Shown: positions 17,288 through 25,595, counted from the stretch's first letter. The stretch: DNA of 64,000 bases from Thalassococcus sp. S3 (GCF_004216475.1 NZ_CP022303.1:1612001-1676000), one strand, 5' to 3'. Made by a program: numbers and translations. Notes: generated by a model not told the origin, from the sequence alone.

Positions 17288-17308
17288 CGCTGTTGGTCGA
17301 GAGCGATC

Positions 17309-17653
17309 TCAGATGCCGCCCGACGGGGTCGAGGATTTGAACGCGTTGAGCACGGTCAGAAGGCTGGTCAGATTGTCGGCCACGCCGGTCTGTCCGATCT
17401 TTTCGGACGCGCCTGCGGCGGCCGTGGTGTCGAGGCTGTAGATCTGCATCACACCCTGATTGGCCGCGGCCTGGCTGAGCGTGTTCTGTTGCTGGGCCGA
17501 AGCGACCGCGTTCTCAAAGAGGATACCGGTCGAATGGGCCATGGTCTGATAGACCGTGCCCATCGCCATGGCGGGGGCTTCGCCCACGACCTTGACGTTC
17601 GATTGCGTCACCGCGTCGGTGATCTGGTCGTTCACTGCAGTTGGCCAAGTCAT
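17309..17653 (-). CDS. RebB-family R-body protein 1
   Basis: A 114-residue protein with the RebB (killing trait) pattern: NDQITDAVTQSNVKVVGEAP, then AMAMGTVYQTMAHSTGILFE and NAVASAQQQNTL. RebB proteins polymerise into R-bodies, coiled protein ribbons that unroll and rupture membranes. The last 35 residues (SLDTTAAAGASEKIGQ onward) are shared with the next two paralogues. AAGGAG lies 7 bases upstream of the ATG. It is the last gene of the minus-strand cluster. Confidence 0.85.
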   Translation of the reverse strand: MTWPTAVNDQITDAVTQSNVKVVGEAPAMAMGTVYQTMAHSTGILFENAVASAQQQNTLSQAAANQGVMQIYSLDTTAAAGASEKIGQTGVADNLTSLLTVLNAFKSSTPSGGI

Positions 17654-17699
17654 TTAGGATCTCCTTGTCTGGCACTGGGGTTAGGGACGGGGTTTGGAC

Positions 17700-18020
17700 T
17701 TATTTGAACGCGTTCATCACGGTGAGCAGGCTGGTCAGATTGTCGGCGACACCCACCTGTGCCACCTTCTCGGACGCGCCGGCCACCGCTGTGGTGTCGA
17801 GGCTGTAGACCTGCATGACACCCTGGTTCGTGCTGGCCTGGGCCAGCGATGTCTGCTGCTGGTTGGCCGCGACGGCATTCTGAACCAGGATACCGGTCGA
17901 CTGGCCCATGGTCTGAAAGACCGAGCCCATCGCTATCGCAGGCGCGTCGCCCACAACCTGAACATTGCTCTGGGTAACCGCGTCTGTGATTTGAGAGTTC
18001 ACTCTCGTTGGCCAAGCCAT
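17700..18020 (-). CDS. RebB-family R-body protein 2
   Basis: A 106-residue paralogue of the neighbouring gene: NSQITDAVTQSNVQVVGDAP, IAMGSVFQTMGQSTGILVQN and a closing LTSLLTVMNAFK. Its start also has AAGGAG in front. A minus-strand open frame at 17650-18015 overlaps it but is only a shadow. Forty-six bases separate it from the next reb gene, so these are co-transcribed. Confidence 0.85.
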   Translation of the reverse strand: MAWPTRVNSQITDAVTQSNVQVVGDAPAIAMGSVFQTMGQSTGILVQNAVAANQQQTSLAQASTNQGVMQVYSLDTTAVAGASEKVAQVGVADNLTSLLTVMNAFK

Positions 18021-18059
18021 GGCATATCTCCTTGTTGAGTGATCGGGGTAGAAGGGTGG

Positions 18060-18383
18060 TTATCTTTCCAGGGATTGCAGAACGGTCAGGAGCGTGGCGA
18101 GATGCGACGCTTCGCCGATTTCCGCGATTTTCATCGCATCCCCCGCATCCGCCTTGGTGTTGACGCTGTAGACCTGCGTCACACCCTGGCTCGAATTCGC
18201 GTAGCCCAGCATGGTCTGGTTCTGGGCATTCGCGACCGAGCTTGAGAACAACGCCCCGGTCGAGTGGGCGAGCGTTTGGAAGTTGACGCCTTGTGACATC
18301 GACGGCGCCTCTCCGAGAACTTTGACATTCGATTGGCTGACCGCATCGGTCACCTGGGAATTCGCGGCGCTCCGACTTACCAT
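18060..18383 (-). CDS. RebB-family R-body protein 3
   Basis: A 107-residue RebB paralogue, more diverged: NSQVTDAVSQSNVKVLGEAP, FQTLAHSTGALFSSSVANAQ, and a tail ending LATLLTVLQSLER. The start has AAGGAG at good spacing. Three tandem divergent copies fit the R-body theme, where two or more Reb proteins assemble together. Confidence 0.84.
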   Translation of the reverse strand: MVSRSAANSQVTDAVSQSNVKVLGEAPSMSQGVNFQTLAHSTGALFSSSVANAQNQTMLGYANSSQGVTQVYSVNTKADAGDAMKIAEIGEASHLATLLTVLQSLER

Positions 18384-18449
18384 CGCGTTGCTCCTTGCAT
18401 CTGGGTTTCTGTTTATAAGACGTCTGAAAAATCGTTCTGTGAAAGAGGC

Positions 18450-19088
18450 TTAGTCTTTTTTGCGCGTGGGCCGTTTGCGCGCCTCTTCGGCCATGTCGCG
18501 GACAAGCTGCTCACGGATATCCGCAGACAGCCTGTTGCAGATTTCGGTCGCGTCATTGGCGATATTGGTCAGTTTGACCTCGGCTTCGCTTACGAATTCA
18601 GCCAGTTTCAGATCCACCTTGGCGTCAAGCTCGGCCAGCCCCTTTTCGATCTGTTCGCGCACCTGGATCTGGATGATCCGCGTCAGGCTCTGCGAGAGCT
18701 GCGCAAACTGCGCCTCCGTTATGCTGCCCTGTTCGGGGTGGATGGCGGGTTTCAGCATTTCGCTGATGACGCGCTCTTCGGTGCTCGCAATCCGCTCCTG
18801 AAGGGATTGCGGCGGCGGTGGGGATTGCGGCGGTGGGGCGTTGGGACCCGCTTGGCTGGCTTGCGCAGCCTGGCTCATCGCGGCCTCGGCGGCCTGACGG
18901 CCCTGGTTTATCGCGGCAGATGCGGCGGCGAGGCCCTGATCCACGGCCGTCGGCGATGCCGTCGTACCCGCTCTTTGGTTTTGCAACCATTGCACCAGTT
19001 TGAGAACATCGCTCTGCCCCAGCTCCCGTCCGGCCCAGGATTGGGCCAGTGTGATCAGACGCGAGAGGTCGTCTTCGAAGCTGTTCAT
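18450..19088 (-). CDS. Unrecognised helical protein with Ala/Gln/Pro-rich linker
   Basis: A 212-residue protein. The first 45 residues are a small helical domain (LITLAQSWAGRELGQSDVLK), followed by an Ala-rich helix, a proline-rich linker (APPPQSPPPPQS near 122-133) and a long charged coiled-coil-like helix to the end (IQVREQIEKGLAELDAKVDL). No membrane segment is seen. It lies inside the reb cluster, and its start overlaps the stop of the 105-residue protein by ATGA. It could be a scaffold or chaperone for R-body assembly; this is inference from position. Confidence 0.65.
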   Translation of the reverse strand: MNSFEDDLSRLITLAQSWAGRELGQSDVLKLVQWLQNQRAGTTASPTAVDQGLAAASAAINQGRQAAEAAMSQAAQASQAGPNAPPPQSPPPPQSLQERIASTEERVISEMLKPAIHPEQGSITEAQFAQLSQSLTRIIQIQVREQIEKGLAELDAKVDLKLAEFVSEAEVKLTNIANDATEICNRLSADIREQLVRDMAEEARKRPTRKKD

Positions 19089-19402
19089 TTTCTGGTCGCC
19101 TTTCCGGACGTGGTTTTCTTGACCTCGCGCTCTTCGATATCGACGCTGACACGACGTTCGGTGCAGTCGGTGTCGTCCTCGAACTCCGCGTCAAACGCCG
19201 TGCTCTCCATCTCCTCCAGCGTGCGGGCGGCGCATGCGGCGTCCGCCAGCATGTCGCGCGCGGTCGTCAGACTGCTGGCGAGGGTGCTGAACGGCGGCAG
19301 GGGGCGGTCCTGACACAGAATGACGCTCTGGCTCCATTGCGAGAGGACCTGAACCAGGACTTCGTCGGTGCGGCTGCGCAAAATTTCAATCTCTTCGGTC
19401 AT
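19085..19402 (-). CDS. Small acidic helical protein of the reb cluster
   Basis: A 105-residue protein starting MTEEIEILRSRTDEVLVQVL, with an acidic middle (FDAEFEDDTD) and a basic tail (KKTTSGKATRK). The ATG at 19402 has GGAG at good spacing, so it is preferred over one 30 bases upstream. No family is recognised. Its stop overlaps the start of the following helical protein, which suggests the two act as a pair. Confidence 0.6.
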   Translation of the reverse strand: MTEEIEILRSRTDEVLVQVLSQWSQSVILCQDRPLPPFSTLASSLTTARDMLADAACAARTLEEMESTAFDAEFEDDTDCTERRVSVDIEEREVKKTTSGKATRK

Positions 19403-19485
19403 GGCGGGCTCCAGCGCTATGAATGGGGTCACTTAGATGACGCCCCGGAGCCGCTTTCGTGAAGCCGCTCCGGTTCGTCGCGGTG

Positions 19486-20850
19486 TCACACAACAACAGG
19501 CTCAACCTTGCCATATTCGGCTGCAGGGTCGAACGGCGCGACGATCCCCTGATAATCCGCGCCCGGAGCGGGTGTGCCAGCTGGCAGTGCCATGCCGTGC
19601 TGCACAGCGGGCACGACGGAAGCAAGTTGTATCGCTGTATTGAATTGCCCACTGAACCAGAGTGAGAAAATACGGTTCGACAGTTTTTCAAGCGTGATTG
19701 CCGGACCTGGATTTGCGTCGTTCAGCAGCTCAACGGTGGCGTTGTAGAACCATTGTCCGAACACATTCGGACTGTTTGTCATATTCGCATAGGTGAAGGG
19801 AATGATACACGCGACCTCATTCATGGCGCTAGCCCTGTTGGGCATCTGAAAGATGTCCTGGATCACGATGAGCATACGCATCCCGTTGGGCGGATATGGG
19901 CCAATTCCGCCAAGGGAGGTGTATCTGGCCTGCTGCCAAGCCATGTAGGTCGTGGCAATCTCGCCCAGATTTGCGTTGCTGAGGAGGGGCGAGTAGATCT
20001 GATTGATCACGGGAGCGCCATCGCCCAGATCACGCGGCATAAGATTGATGGCCATCATACATTCGGGCATGGAATGGTGCATTTGAATCACCATTCCAGC
20101 AAAGCTGACAAAGGCGAGGCCGTTGTTGACCATGGTTGCGATCTGGACCTTGATAGGGCCAACGGGCCCGATTTCGGTGTTCGCGCCGAGCGTTTGCATC
20201 ATGCCCAGAACCGCAAGCGTATCGGTTGTGGTGCCCGAGATGTCGCCCGTTTCGTAATACCCCAGCAAGCGGTCCATCGTCCCCAAAACATCGTCACTGG
20301 GAAGGTACCATTGCGTAATGCCAACCCCGGGGACCTGATCCAGAATATCCCGGCGTTTCACGCGGATCCGGTTTGTTGTTGGGTTAAAGGCTTGTGCGTT
20401 CTGAAGTGATTTTACCAGCTGCCCTATGGCGTAAAAACCTGGATTTTCGTTTTGGGGGACATGCGTGGCCATATCTGCAAAGGCGCGCCCAAAGTCACCG
20501 AACGCCAGCGGATTGATGACCGCATCGCCACGCATCAGGTTCAGGCCGGAGATGATGCGCACGTTGACGGAGAAGTCGTCATTTCCGTTGGGGACGTAGC
20601 CCTGCCAGATCGACGTGCCACCCGTTGTGATCGGTGCCGCGACGGGGTCGCCAGCGACCACGCTTCTCGCCTGATTTGCGATGCGCTGCACGTTTCGGGC
20701 GACTTGCTCAAGTGGGCCGGTGGCACGAAGCGAGTTTTGGAGAATTTGCATCAGGTAGGTAGAGTCGGTCTGGCGCAGCAGTGATTTCTTGGCTTCCACA
20801 GCGGGACCGGTGAACCAGCTGACTTCGTTTGTAATCGGGGAAAGAGGCAT
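19486..20850 (-). CDS. Unrecognised 454-residue protein of the reb cluster
   Basis: A 454-residue protein with no signal peptide and no motif I recognise. It is rich in Asn, Met, Pro and hydrophobic residues, with a mostly hydrophobic segment near 245-285 (GLAFVSFAGMVIQMHHS). AAGGA precedes the ATG. It sits between the small acidic protein and the 268-residue Ala-rich protein, about 83 bases from the former and 23 from the latter. Its base use looks slightly more AT-rich than its neighbours. A structural or toxic component carried with the R-body is possible, but nothing in the sequence proves it. Confidence 0.6.
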   Translation of the reverse strand: MPLSPITNEVSWFTGPAVEAKKSLLRQTDSTYLMQILQNSLRATGPLEQVARNVQRIANQARSVVAGDPVAAPITTGGTSIWQGYVPNGNDDFSVNVRIISGLNLMRGDAVINPLAFGDFGRAFADMATHVPQNENPGFYAIGQLVKSLQNAQAFNPTTNRIRVKRRDILDQVPGVGITQWYLPSDDVLGTMDRLLGYYETGDISGTTTDTLAVLGMMQTLGANTEIGPVGPIKVQIATMVNNGLAFVSFAGMVIQMHHSMPECMMAINLMPRDLGDGAPVINQIYSPLLSNANLGEIATTYMAWQQARYTSLGGIGPYPPNGMRMLIVIQDIFQMPNRASAMNEVACIIPFTYANMTNSPNVFGQWFYNATVELLNDANPGPAITLEKLSNRIFSLWFSGQFNTAIQLASVVPAVQHGMALPAGTPAPGADYQGIVAPFDPAAEYGKVEPVVV

Positions 20851-20873
20851 ATCATCATCCTTGTCGGTTTTGC

Positions 20874-21680
20874 TCAGCCGCCCTTGGCCTTGGCATTGGC
20901 CGTGCGGGCCTGGACGCTTTCGTTGATTTTCGAGATGCCGAAGCTGGCGGATTCCGCCTCCATCGCGCCGCCGGCTGCGGCAACGGCCATGGCGCCGGCC
21001 AGCAGCAGTTCGGTTTCGGCGATCACCAGACCGTCCTCGGCTGCCTGCATCAGCTCGCCCGAGGCCACGTTCTCGGCCATTTTCTTCAGCATGACCGATT
21101 GGCTGGCCATCACGACCTTTGTCATTGAATCGAAGTATTGGGCCGATGCCTGCGCGGCCAAACCGGCGGCCTGACCGATCATCTGATCGGGGGGTGTCAC
21201 CACCATTGTCGGCGCGTATGTCTTGGCCTCTTCATTCTGAAAGCTCACCGATTGCACCGCAGCGGCATTCAGCGCCGATGTATCGTCGGCCCCCGCTGCT
21301 GGCAGTGCGGGCTTGTCGAGAGGGGCACCGGCGGGCGTTTCATCGCGAGGCGTCCCAAAAGCCAGGCGACGGTAATCGCTGATCGCGGATTTCGGCGGCT
21401 CCACCACTTCAGGTGCTTCAGGTTCAGGGTCGGCCTCTTGCGCATCTTCGGGTTTGGGTTTCAGCGCATCGATGGTTTTGTCGATCTCGGCCTGAACCTC
21501 TTTCTCCGTATCGGCAATCGTGTCTTCAGCTTTTTGCGCCTCGGTCTCTAATTTGTCGTCGACCGTTTTCTCCACGGTCTCCAGGATCTCGGTTTCGAAT
21601 GCATCAAATGCCTTTTCGAGGTCCTTTGATGCGTCGGATGAGCCGCCTTTGCCCGGGCCAGAGGACGTTTTGTCAGACAT
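20874..21680 (-). CDS. Ala/Glu-rich protein with possible Reb-like C-terminal half
   Basis: A 268-residue protein. The first 100 residues are highly charged and helical (DAFETEILETVEKTVDDKLE), then a Pro-rich linker, then from about 170 an Ala-rich region (DQMIGQAAGLAAQASAQYFD, MASQSVMLKKMAENVASG) whose pattern recalls RebB, followed by an Ala/Gly/Met-rich segment. The Reb resemblance is weak and needs profile comparison. The ATG at 21680 is preferred to one 24 bases upstream because GGAG lies in front of it. It follows the fourth reb gene by about 36 bases. Confidence 0.6.
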   Translation of the reverse strand: MSDKTSSGPGKGGSSDASKDLEKAFDAFETEILETVEKTVDDKLETEAQKAEDTIADTEKEVQAEIDKTIDALKPKPEDAQEADPEPEAPEVVEPPKSAISDYRRLAFGTPRDETPAGAPLDKPALPAAGADDTSALNAAAVQSVSFQNEEAKTYAPTMVVTPPDQMIGQAAGLAAQASAQYFDSMTKVVMASQSVMLKKMAENVASGELMQAAEDGLVIAETELLLAGAMAVAAAGGAMEAESASFGISKINESVQARTANAKAKGG

Positions 21681-21716
21681 CAGTTTCTCCAGAAAAGACC
21701 ACATCTCGGCACCGGG

Positions 21717-21992
21717 TTATGGTGTGCCGCCGCCACCGCCGGATCCCGAGCTGCTCGTCCCGACGTTGAGGATTTCCCGAACGGCGGTGGACACCACGGC
21801 GTTGGCGATCTGGTTGAGGTTCTGCTGGCTGGAGACCGAGTTCTGCATCGACAGACCCGCGGAATGCGTGGCCATCTGGTAAAGCATGCCCAGCGACTGG
21901 GCAGGGGAGACCGCGACCACTTCGACATTGGTCTGGGTCACGGCGTCGGTGATCTGAGAATTCACCGGTGTGGTCGGACCATCATTGGGCAT
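21717..21992 (-). CDS. RebB-family R-body protein 4
   Basis: A 91-residue RebB protein: NSQITDAVTQTNVEVVAVSP, SLGMLYQMATHSAGLSMQNS, then a Gly/Ser tail (SSSGSGGGGGTP). It lacks the C-terminal block shared by Reb proteins 1-3. The ATG at 21992 has AGGAGATCC upstream; the longer frame that reaches into the sigma gene is not expected to be used. Its start overlaps the end of the sigma-factor gene by 11 bases. Confidence 0.84.
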   Translation of the reverse strand: MPNDGPTTPVNSQITDAVTQTNVEVVAVSPAQSLGMLYQMATHSAGLSMQNSVSSQQNLNQIANAVVSTAVREILNVGTSSSGSGGGGGTP

Positions 21993-22617
21993 CTGGATCT
22001 CCTGAGGGTTGAGTGTGCTTTGTTGAACAAGACGCGATACGCGCGGATTTGTGACGGGAGGCGGCCAAGTTATCCCGACGGAGGACATCGCGAAGCTGGC
22101 GGCGGGCGATCTGAACCCGCTTGCGGGCGAGTGCCTCGGAAATGCCGAACCGTTCGGCGATCCGCGCATAGGGCTGGTTTTGCAGGATCCTCAGGCGAAC
22201 CGGTTCGGCCATCTCGGGCGGCAGCCGTGACAGATGTCGCGCGATGTCGCGCAATTCCTGGCGCGCCATCACGTGGCTGAGGGTCTGATCCTTGTCCTGC
22301 TTTTGGCGGAGATGATGACCAAGATCGCGCAGTCCGTCGGTATCGCGCCGTTTGCGCCGCCAGTGATCCATCGCGCTGTTGCGCAGCGACGTGAAAAAGA
22401 ACGCCTCGATGTTCTGGATGGGCTCGTCGGATGTGCGGACATATTCGAGGATGCGGATGGTGGTCCGCGACACCAGGGCTTCGGCGACATGGTGATCGCC
22501 GTTGGCAAGCCGGTGCGCCGCTTTGAGAAAGCTTGGATATCGCATGCGCCAGACCGCCTCGATATCCCGGGCGGAGGTTGCCGCGTGCTGCGTTCTGATT
22601 GGGCTGTGTTTGGTCAT
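21982..22617 (-). CDS. ECF-type RNA polymerase sigma factor
   Basis: A 211-residue protein with a region 2-like segment (EAFFFTSLRNSAMDHWRRKR) and a region 4 helix-turn-helix (MAEPVRLRILQNQPYARIAE, then RFGISEALARKRVQIARRQL). It would direct polymerase to the reb cluster promoters. GGAG precedes the ATG. No anti-sigma factor is visible next to it. Reb loci in other bacteria often lie beside sigma factors, so a dedicated regulator is likely here. Confidence 0.85.
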   Translation of the reverse strand: MTKHSPIRTQHAATSARDIEAVWRMRYPSFLKAAHRLANGDHHVAEALVSRTTIRILEYVRTSDEPIQNIEAFFFTSLRNSAMDHWRRKRRDTDGLRDLGHHLRQKQDKDQTLSHVMARQELRDIARHLSRLPPEMAEPVRLRILQNQPYARIAERFGISEALARKRVQIARRQLRDVLRRDNLAASRHKSARIASCSTKHTQPSGDPDAQ

Positions 22618-22698
22618 ACGCTCGCTCCGTGCGGTATGAAGCGAGGGTGCACCGGGTGGAGCGGGGAGGGGTGTTACGCAGGTAACAGCACCTGCGAT

Positions 22699-23406
22699 TT
22701 AGTCCGCTTCGATGCCGTAGCGAGACCAGAACGAATGCGCTTCCCGGAAGACGACCGTGTTGCTGGAATAGGTGATCTCTCCCCGGTCGACCCATTTCTT
22801 GATGGTCGTGTTCACCCGGGTTCTGCTGGCATGCACTTTCGATGCGATGCGCAATTGGGTGTCTTCGATGATCACGTGATCCCCGCTGGCTTCGGTGCGT
22901 TTCAGGTCATGAAGATAAAGGGCGAGGCGCGTCTCCAGATCATACATGGTGACCCGGCGATAGCCCTCGCGGAAATGGCGCATATCCTTGCGGGCGGTCC
23001 GAGCAAGGCGGTTTTGAACCTCTGGCGCGTCGATGAGCTGGCGGAATTGTCGTGGCGGGATGCGGATCAGGATGGTGTCGGTGACGCAGATGCAGGTCGC
23101 CGCACGGCGCAGGTCGTCGGCGGTGTCGTGCAGACCAAGCGCTTCGTGGCGGCGGTGGGTCTGGCAGATCACCTCGCGCCCGTCATCGCCAAACCAGATC
23201 GCATCCACCAGCCCCTTCATGATCACATAGCCACTGGCGCAGGTGTCGCCTTCATCGAAGATGACATGCTTCTTGGGGCATTCCAGAAGCGTGGCCTCTT
23301 GCGACAAGCTGCGCAGTTTTTCGGAACAGAGGTCTTTCAGAAGCGGAACGCGCGTCAGAAAGCGATAGATCAGGTCGGCTTGAATGCGTCTTCTGACAGA
23401 TGACAT
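22699..23406 (-). CDS. Crp/Fnr-family transcriptional regulator
   Basis: A 235-residue protein with an N-terminal cyclic-nucleotide-binding-like barrel (about 20-130) and a C-terminal winged helix with LRIASKVHASRTRVNTTIKK as recognition region. No Cys cluster of the Fnr type is present at the N-terminus. It heads the minus-strand reb cluster, 81 bases upstream of the sigma gene, and probably sets the physiological trigger for R-body production. Confidence 0.88.
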   Translation of the reverse strand: MSSVRRRIQADLIYRFLTRVPLLKDLCSEKLRSLSQEATLLECPKKHVIFDEGDTCASGYVIMKGLVDAIWFGDDGREVICQTHRRHEALGLHDTADDLRRAATCICVTDTILIRIPPRQFRQLIDAPEVQNRLARTARKDMRHFREGYRRVTMYDLETRLALYLHDLKRTEASGDHVIIEDTQLRIASKVHASRTRVNTTIKKWVDRGEITYSSNTVVFREAHSFWSRYGIEAD

Positions 23407-23768
23407 CGCCGTTGACCTGAAAACCGAAACAAAAGGCGTCGCCCGGGACGGATCCCGGAGAACAGCGCCTCAAAACACTGGTGAGCACGTCTCAAATCTG
23501 AAATGGCACTGCGCGAATAACAAGCTGTAAATTCAACTTTAGGTGGTGAATTGTGAAAAGCTAGGCGTGCATCAGGGACCGTTGTGTCTTGGGTGTTCTT
23601 GTGAGCTGACCAATGCGAAAACTCTGACCTTCCCGCTCTCCTGGGTAAATCGTTTGTGTTGCAGGTCATCCAAGGTGAGCGCATGCCAGCGATATGTGCG
23701 GACAAACAACAGGACCCGGCGATGTCCGTCGCCAGATCCTGTTGCCGCACGCATCGGGAAGAGACGCG
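23407..23768. other. Intergenic region between the Crp/Fnr gene and rtcB
   Basis: A 362-base gap. It must hold the promoter of the minus-strand Crp/Fnr gene. An inverted repeat AATTCA-N11-TGAATT at 23530-23552 is a possible operator. The rtcB-side hairpin at 23707-23744 is listed separately. I see no open frame here that looks coding. Confidence 0.5.
23701..23744 (-). terminator. Probable terminator of the rtcB transcript
   Basis: On the minus strand, CAACAGGA pairs with TCCTGTTG, and inside it GGCGA pairs with TCGCC across a small internal loop. TTTGTC follows. It begins 25 bases after the rtcB stop. The U-run is short, so efficiency is uncertain. Confidence 0.6.
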
Positions 23769-25184
23769 CTATCTGCGTCTCTTCTTCCGATTGGCCCAGA
23801 AGGGCGGGATGTCACCGGCCATGATGCAGCCATAGGGGTCGATGTAGTCCTCGATCTCGGCCAGATCGTAGGATTTGATCTGTGCCACGACGCTTCCTGC
23901 GTTCTTGTAGCTTGACGGCAACTCGGACGCATCGACCTGTCCTGCGTGAAAGCGGACATCGAGCCCCTTTGTCTCGGCCTTCAGCATCTGTTCCGGCGTG
24001 ACCGACCCCATCCGCCTGCGATGCTCGGACCGGGAGAAGTTGCGCCCCGCGCCATGCGGGCTGAAACCCAGACCGGAGGGGGCGTCCTTGCCCCGCACGA
24101 CCAAAACGGGTTCGGACATGTTGAGCGGGATCAGCGTGAGGCCCGTCGCATCAGCGGCATACCCGTCCCAGGCAGGGGTGGCCCCTTTGCCGTGGTAGAA
24201 AAGGTCGTCCCGCTTGAAGACGAAGTTGTGTTCGTTCCAGAACCGGTCGCCCACATCGCCCACCTTCGCGGCCTCCACCGTGGCCTGATGGATCGCGTTG
24301 TGGTTGGCCTTGGTCCATTTGCGGATGAGCTGCAGCGCCGCCCAATAGTCGCGACCTTCCTCGGTATCGGCGGGGATCCAGGCGTTCTGCTTCGGCGTTT
24401 CAGGCGACAGTTTCTTGCGGAACTTTTCGGCCACCGACATGCCGTGCTTGTAGAGCACGGCACCCGGACCGCGAGAGCCGTGATGGGTCACGATCGCCGT
24501 GCGGCCCGTCGCACGGGAGCGGCCGACGAAGAGGAAATGGTTCCCGTCGCCTTGCGTGCCCATATGCTCCTGCGCCATGCGCAACGCCTTGGGATTGTTG
24601 AGAAACGGATTTTCCCGGAACGCGTCGAGCAGCTTCAGTGAGGTGGTAAAGCGCTTGCCTTGAGGACGCCCACCGGGGCCGAAATGCGTAACCGACTGCG
24701 CGGCGTCCAGGACTGCCTTGGGGTCGGCGTTGCCCAGATCGGTGATCATCACCGAACAGCAGATATCGGCCGAATGCATGCCCGGATGGATCGCATTGCG
24801 CGCGGCGGCAATGCCACCTACGGGGATCGTGCCCACCGGACCTGCCGGGCAGGCATCGGGCATCACGGCACCGGCCTCGATGGTGGGCGTGCGCATCAAT
24901 TCGGTCATGGTCTGACGAACCTTGCCGATATTATCTTCCTCGTCGGGATGGCCGACGTCGATGTTTTCATGAAACGCGACAGCGCCGGCCTCCCGCAACG
25001 CAATTTGGGGTGGCTGTGGTGGGAAGGCCCGTTCCAGATCCTGCCGGATACGCCCAAGCCCAAAGCCCTCGGCCCGCATCTCATTGGCGCGCCGCAGCAG
25101 GTCGGGGTAGTTTTTACCCGGGCGATACCCCCATTCCTTGAGGTGGTCTCCGGTGACGGGATCAATGTTGTGGTCTTGTGTCAT
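23769..25184 (-). CDS. rtcB: RNA-splicing ligase RtcB
   Basis: A 471-residue RtcB, which joins RNA 2-prime,3-prime-cyclic phosphate or 3-prime phosphate ends to 5-prime hydroxyl ends using GTP and Mn. Visible signatures are HSADICCS, HHGSRGPGA, the guanylylated His in HGAGRNFSRSE (around residue 376) and the closing VDASELPSSYKNAG. The start MTQDHNIDPV at 25184 is chosen; the longer frame runs back into the last Y-RNA-like element. GGAGAGACGCG precedes this ATG and lies directly after the stem of that element. No rtcA or archease gene is nearby. It is the last gene of the rsr-Y RNA-tRNA-rtcB unit. Confidence 0.95.
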   Translation of the reverse strand: MTQDHNIDPVTGDHLKEWGYRPGKNYPDLLRRANEMRAEGFGLGRIRQDLERAFPPQPPQIALREAGAVAFHENIDVGHPDEEDNIGKVRQTMTELMRTPTIEAGAVMPDACPAGPVGTIPVGGIAAARNAIHPGMHSADICCSVMITDLGNADPKAVLDAAQSVTHFGPGGRPQGKRFTTSLKLLDAFRENPFLNNPKALRMAQEHMGTQGDGNHFLFVGRSRATGRTAIVTHHGSRGPGAVLYKHGMSVAEKFRKKLSPETPKQNAWIPADTEEGRDYWAALQLIRKWTKANHNAIHQATVEAAKVGDVGDRFWNEHNFVFKRDDLFYHGKGATPAWDGYAADATGLTLIPLNMSEPVLVVRGKDAPSGLGFSPHGAGRNFSRSEHRRRMGSVTPEQMLKAETKGLDVRFHAGQVDASELPSSYKNAGSVVAQIKSYDLAEIEDYIDPYGCIMAGDIPPFWANRKKRRR

Positions 25185-25196
25185 CGCGTCTCTCCG

Positions 25197-25335
25197 ATCC
25201 GGGGGACAAGGGTGCGCAGGATTTTTTTCCGCCACCGGGTTGCCCCAGGCTGGGGTTGAACCAGCACGGCATGGTTGCCCATGCCACCCGTTGCCGGGCG
25301 CGTCTGCCTGTAATCCTGCGGGCATTCCCCCGGAT
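25197..25335 (-). ncRNA. Y-RNA-like element 5 (rtcB leader)
   Basis: ATCCGGGGGA pairs perfectly with TCCCCCGGAT, and inside it GCAGGATT pairs with AATCCTGC; between them lie GGAATGCC and CTTG segments shared by all five elements. The interior has a T-arm (GCTGG-TTCAACC-CCAGC), an acceptor-like hairpin CTGGG-GCAA-CCCGG, and two more GCAA-capped hairpins (CCCG-GCAA-CGGG and GGCATGG-GCAA-CCATGCC). The tRNA-like part is thus closed by tetraloops. It ends 12 bases before the rtcB start codon, so its outer stem sits against the ribosome-binding site. Confidence 0.75.
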
Positions 25336-25354
25336 GCAATCCTTTCCTTTTATG

Positions 25355-25430
25355 TGGCTCGGCTGGCAGGGCTCGAACCTGCGACACCCTGATTAACAGT
25401 CAGGTGCTCTTCCAACTGAGCTACAGCCGA
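25355..25430 (-). tRNA. tRNA-Asn(GUU)
   Basis: A full cloverleaf: acceptor TCGGCTG with CAGCCGA, D arm GCTC-AGTTGGAA-GAGC, anticodon arm CCTGA-CTGTTAA-TCAGG with GTT, T arm GCAGG-TTCGAGC-CCTGC, and an encoded CCA end (25355-25357). All stems are perfect. It lies between Y-like elements 4 and 5. Confidence 0.93.
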
Positions 25431-25440
25431 ACATATCTGG

Positions 25441-25595
25441 CCCCGGCGACAAGGGGGAAGAAACGTACCCGGGGCCCGTCCCGCAAAAGGCCTTGGCCTC
25501 ATGCGTTTGCCGTCTGGACGCCTGCGAGGAGGGGAGTTGAACCCGCTCGGTGATCCCGGTGGTGGTGCATGTAGTTCCTTCGGCATTCGCCGGGG
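25441..25595 (-). ncRNA. Y-RNA-like element 4 (diverged)
   Basis: CCCCGGCGA pairs with TCGCCGGGG, and GAAGGAAC pairs with GTTTCTTC just inside; GGCGAATGCC fits the GNCGAANG motif of bacterial Y RNAs and CCTTGTCGCC is its partner strand. The interior is a decayed tRNA-like domain: a T-arm remnant (GCGGGTTCAACTCCCC), a CCTC with GAGG acceptor remnant and a GC-rich D-arm-like part. No clear anticodon is seen. Confidence 0.7.
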
